From Vibrio aestuarianus (GTDB lineage Bacteria > Pseudomonadota > Gammaproteobacteria > Enterobacterales > Vibrionaceae), in the NCBI RefSeq assembly GCF_012395185.1, contig NZ_JAAZTU010000004.1, positions 1 through 45,830 on the forward strand: a stretch of 45,830 nt of DNA, given 5' to 3'. This document shows, one piece after another, positions 42,953-45,830 of this stretch. The translations under genes were made by a program, and so were the position numbers. Below the pieces are notes generated by a model. That model was not told where the DNA came from. It ran no database searches and was given only the letters and a program-made list of their open reading frames with translations. Position 1 is the first letter of the stretch; every line of letters begins with the position of its first letter.

Positions 42953-43190
42953 GGGTTATAGCTCAAAAGAGAAATCAAATATGGTCAGGAATGACAACAA
43001 ATTTTTTGGTGGCGAAGGATTGCACAGAATTTATCCTATTGTGTTAATTAACGGAAAGGAATTCGCTTTGAAACGGCGATACGATGTACTTACTCCTAAG
43101 CTTCGATTTATGTATCTTCTGTTCAAAGTCAATAAAGCAGTATCCATGATTTCAGGCTATGATTTGTATGATGATGCTTCTTCTTTTTTT

Positions 43191-43220
43191 TTAAAAAAAA
43201 GCGCCATTTATAGGCGCTTT
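43191..43220 (-). terminator. Intrinsic terminator of the GH63 gene
   Basis: In minus-strand reading AAAGCGCC, loop TATAAAT, GGCGCTTT runs into T8. It lies just past the GH63 stop codon (43233). Confidence 0.92.
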
Positions 43221-43232
43221 AGTCGAGAATAA

Positions 43233-45620
<2,388 letters not shown>

Positions 45621-45623
45621 TTA

Positions 45624-45830
45624 TTACCAGTAGAAGTATTGCATTGCGAATACTTGAGCGTCGCCGATTTCAGTGTCGCTGCCTACGCCAAAGCGGCTAT
45701 CGAAAGCAGTCGCAAACGCGCCATTTCCGTATTCGTACCAAACACCAGCGTTGATGAAAGAGGTGATTTCTTTTTCTCCATTGTCGCCATCAAAGTTTGC
45801 GTAGTTGTAAGCGGCCGATAGGTAAACGCC
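45624..45830 (-). CDS. Outer-membrane porin, C-terminal 68 residues (truncated by window edge)
   Basis: Reading on the minus strand, the frame is open to the window edge and ends with two TAA codons (45624-45626, then 45621-45623). The peptide alternates polar and aromatic residues as in beta-barrel strands (VYLSAAYNYANF, SFINAGVWYEYG, AFATAFDSRFG) and ends in MQYFYW, the aromatic C-terminus needed for outer-membrane insertion. It is probably a carbohydrate or OmpG-like porin supplying oligosaccharides to the adjacent glucosidase. The N-terminal part lies outside the window. Confidence 0.75.
   Translation of the reverse strand, partial: GVYLSAAYNYANFDGDNGEKEITSFINAGVWYEYGNGAFATAFDSRFGVGSDTEIGDAQVFAMQYFYW

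Noticed and set aside
42855..43232. 125-codon plus-strand frame beyond the MATE gene
   Set aside because: Its first third is antisense to the MATE gene, no ribosome site precedes it or the internal ATG at 42981, and it reads through the GH63 terminator hairpin.

Overview
The window reads as chromosomal DNA of a Vibrio (Vibrionaceae, Gammaproteobacteria), most likely the large chromosome. The nupC product matches the structurally characterised V. cholerae nucleoside transporter residue for residue around its binding site. The order yaaA, tatD-family gene, nupC, deoCABD, ytjB/serB, PilZ gene, radA, second EF-G gene, acyl-CoA ligase is the Vibrio arrangement as I remember it. A 126 bp palindromic repeat of a kind I associate with Vibrio lies after yaaA. 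No rRNA, tRNA, CRISPR array, transposase, integrase or phage gene was seen. All organism and family calls are from memory of the families; no search was run.

Region 1 (1-23.7 kb) is core housekeeping. It holds base-excision repair (nfo, ung), a hemerythrin-like protein, a DUF3545 protein, a sodium:alanine symporter with a long structured leader, and yaaA. Next come a DUF5363 microprotein overlapping yjjV, and the nucleoside salvage block: nupC with a CRP-type promoter, then deoC-deoA-deoB-deoD. The nupC product imports nucleosides; the Deo enzymes cleave them and feed ribose and deoxyribose phosphates to central metabolism. The block continues with ytjB/serB (divergent), a two-PilZ-domain c-di-GMP receptor (plzC type), radA, a stand-alone EF-G, a VF530 protein and a long-chain acyl-CoA ligase. 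Strong intrinsic terminators separate most transcription units.

Region 2 (23.8-37.6 kb) is a complete Tad/Flp (type IVc) pilus locus behind an oppositely oriented AraC-type regulator: two flp pilin genes, tadV prepilin peptidase, an unassigned AAA+ ATPase with an N-terminal winged-helix-like part, rcpC/cpaB, secretin rcpA/cpaC, a small lipoprotein, tadG, tadE, tadF, tadZ, tadA, tadB, tadC and TPR lipoprotein tadD. Many genes overlap by ATGA or lie within about 20 nt, so this is one operon with a stem-loop between the two pilin genes. The ATPase, the small lipoprotein and a convergent O-antigen-ligase-like gene at its end are the least explained parts and the best candidates for new biology.

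Region 3 (37.6-45.8 kb) lies entirely on the minus strand: the O-antigen-ligase-like membrane protein, a GAF plus HD-GYP protein with Asn at a predicted metal-ligand Asp, a ChrA-type transporter, a MATE transporter, a GH63 glucosidase lipoprotein (YgjK family) and the 3' end of an outer-membrane porin cut by the window edge. The porin and glucosidase look like an oligosaccharide uptake and cleavage pair.
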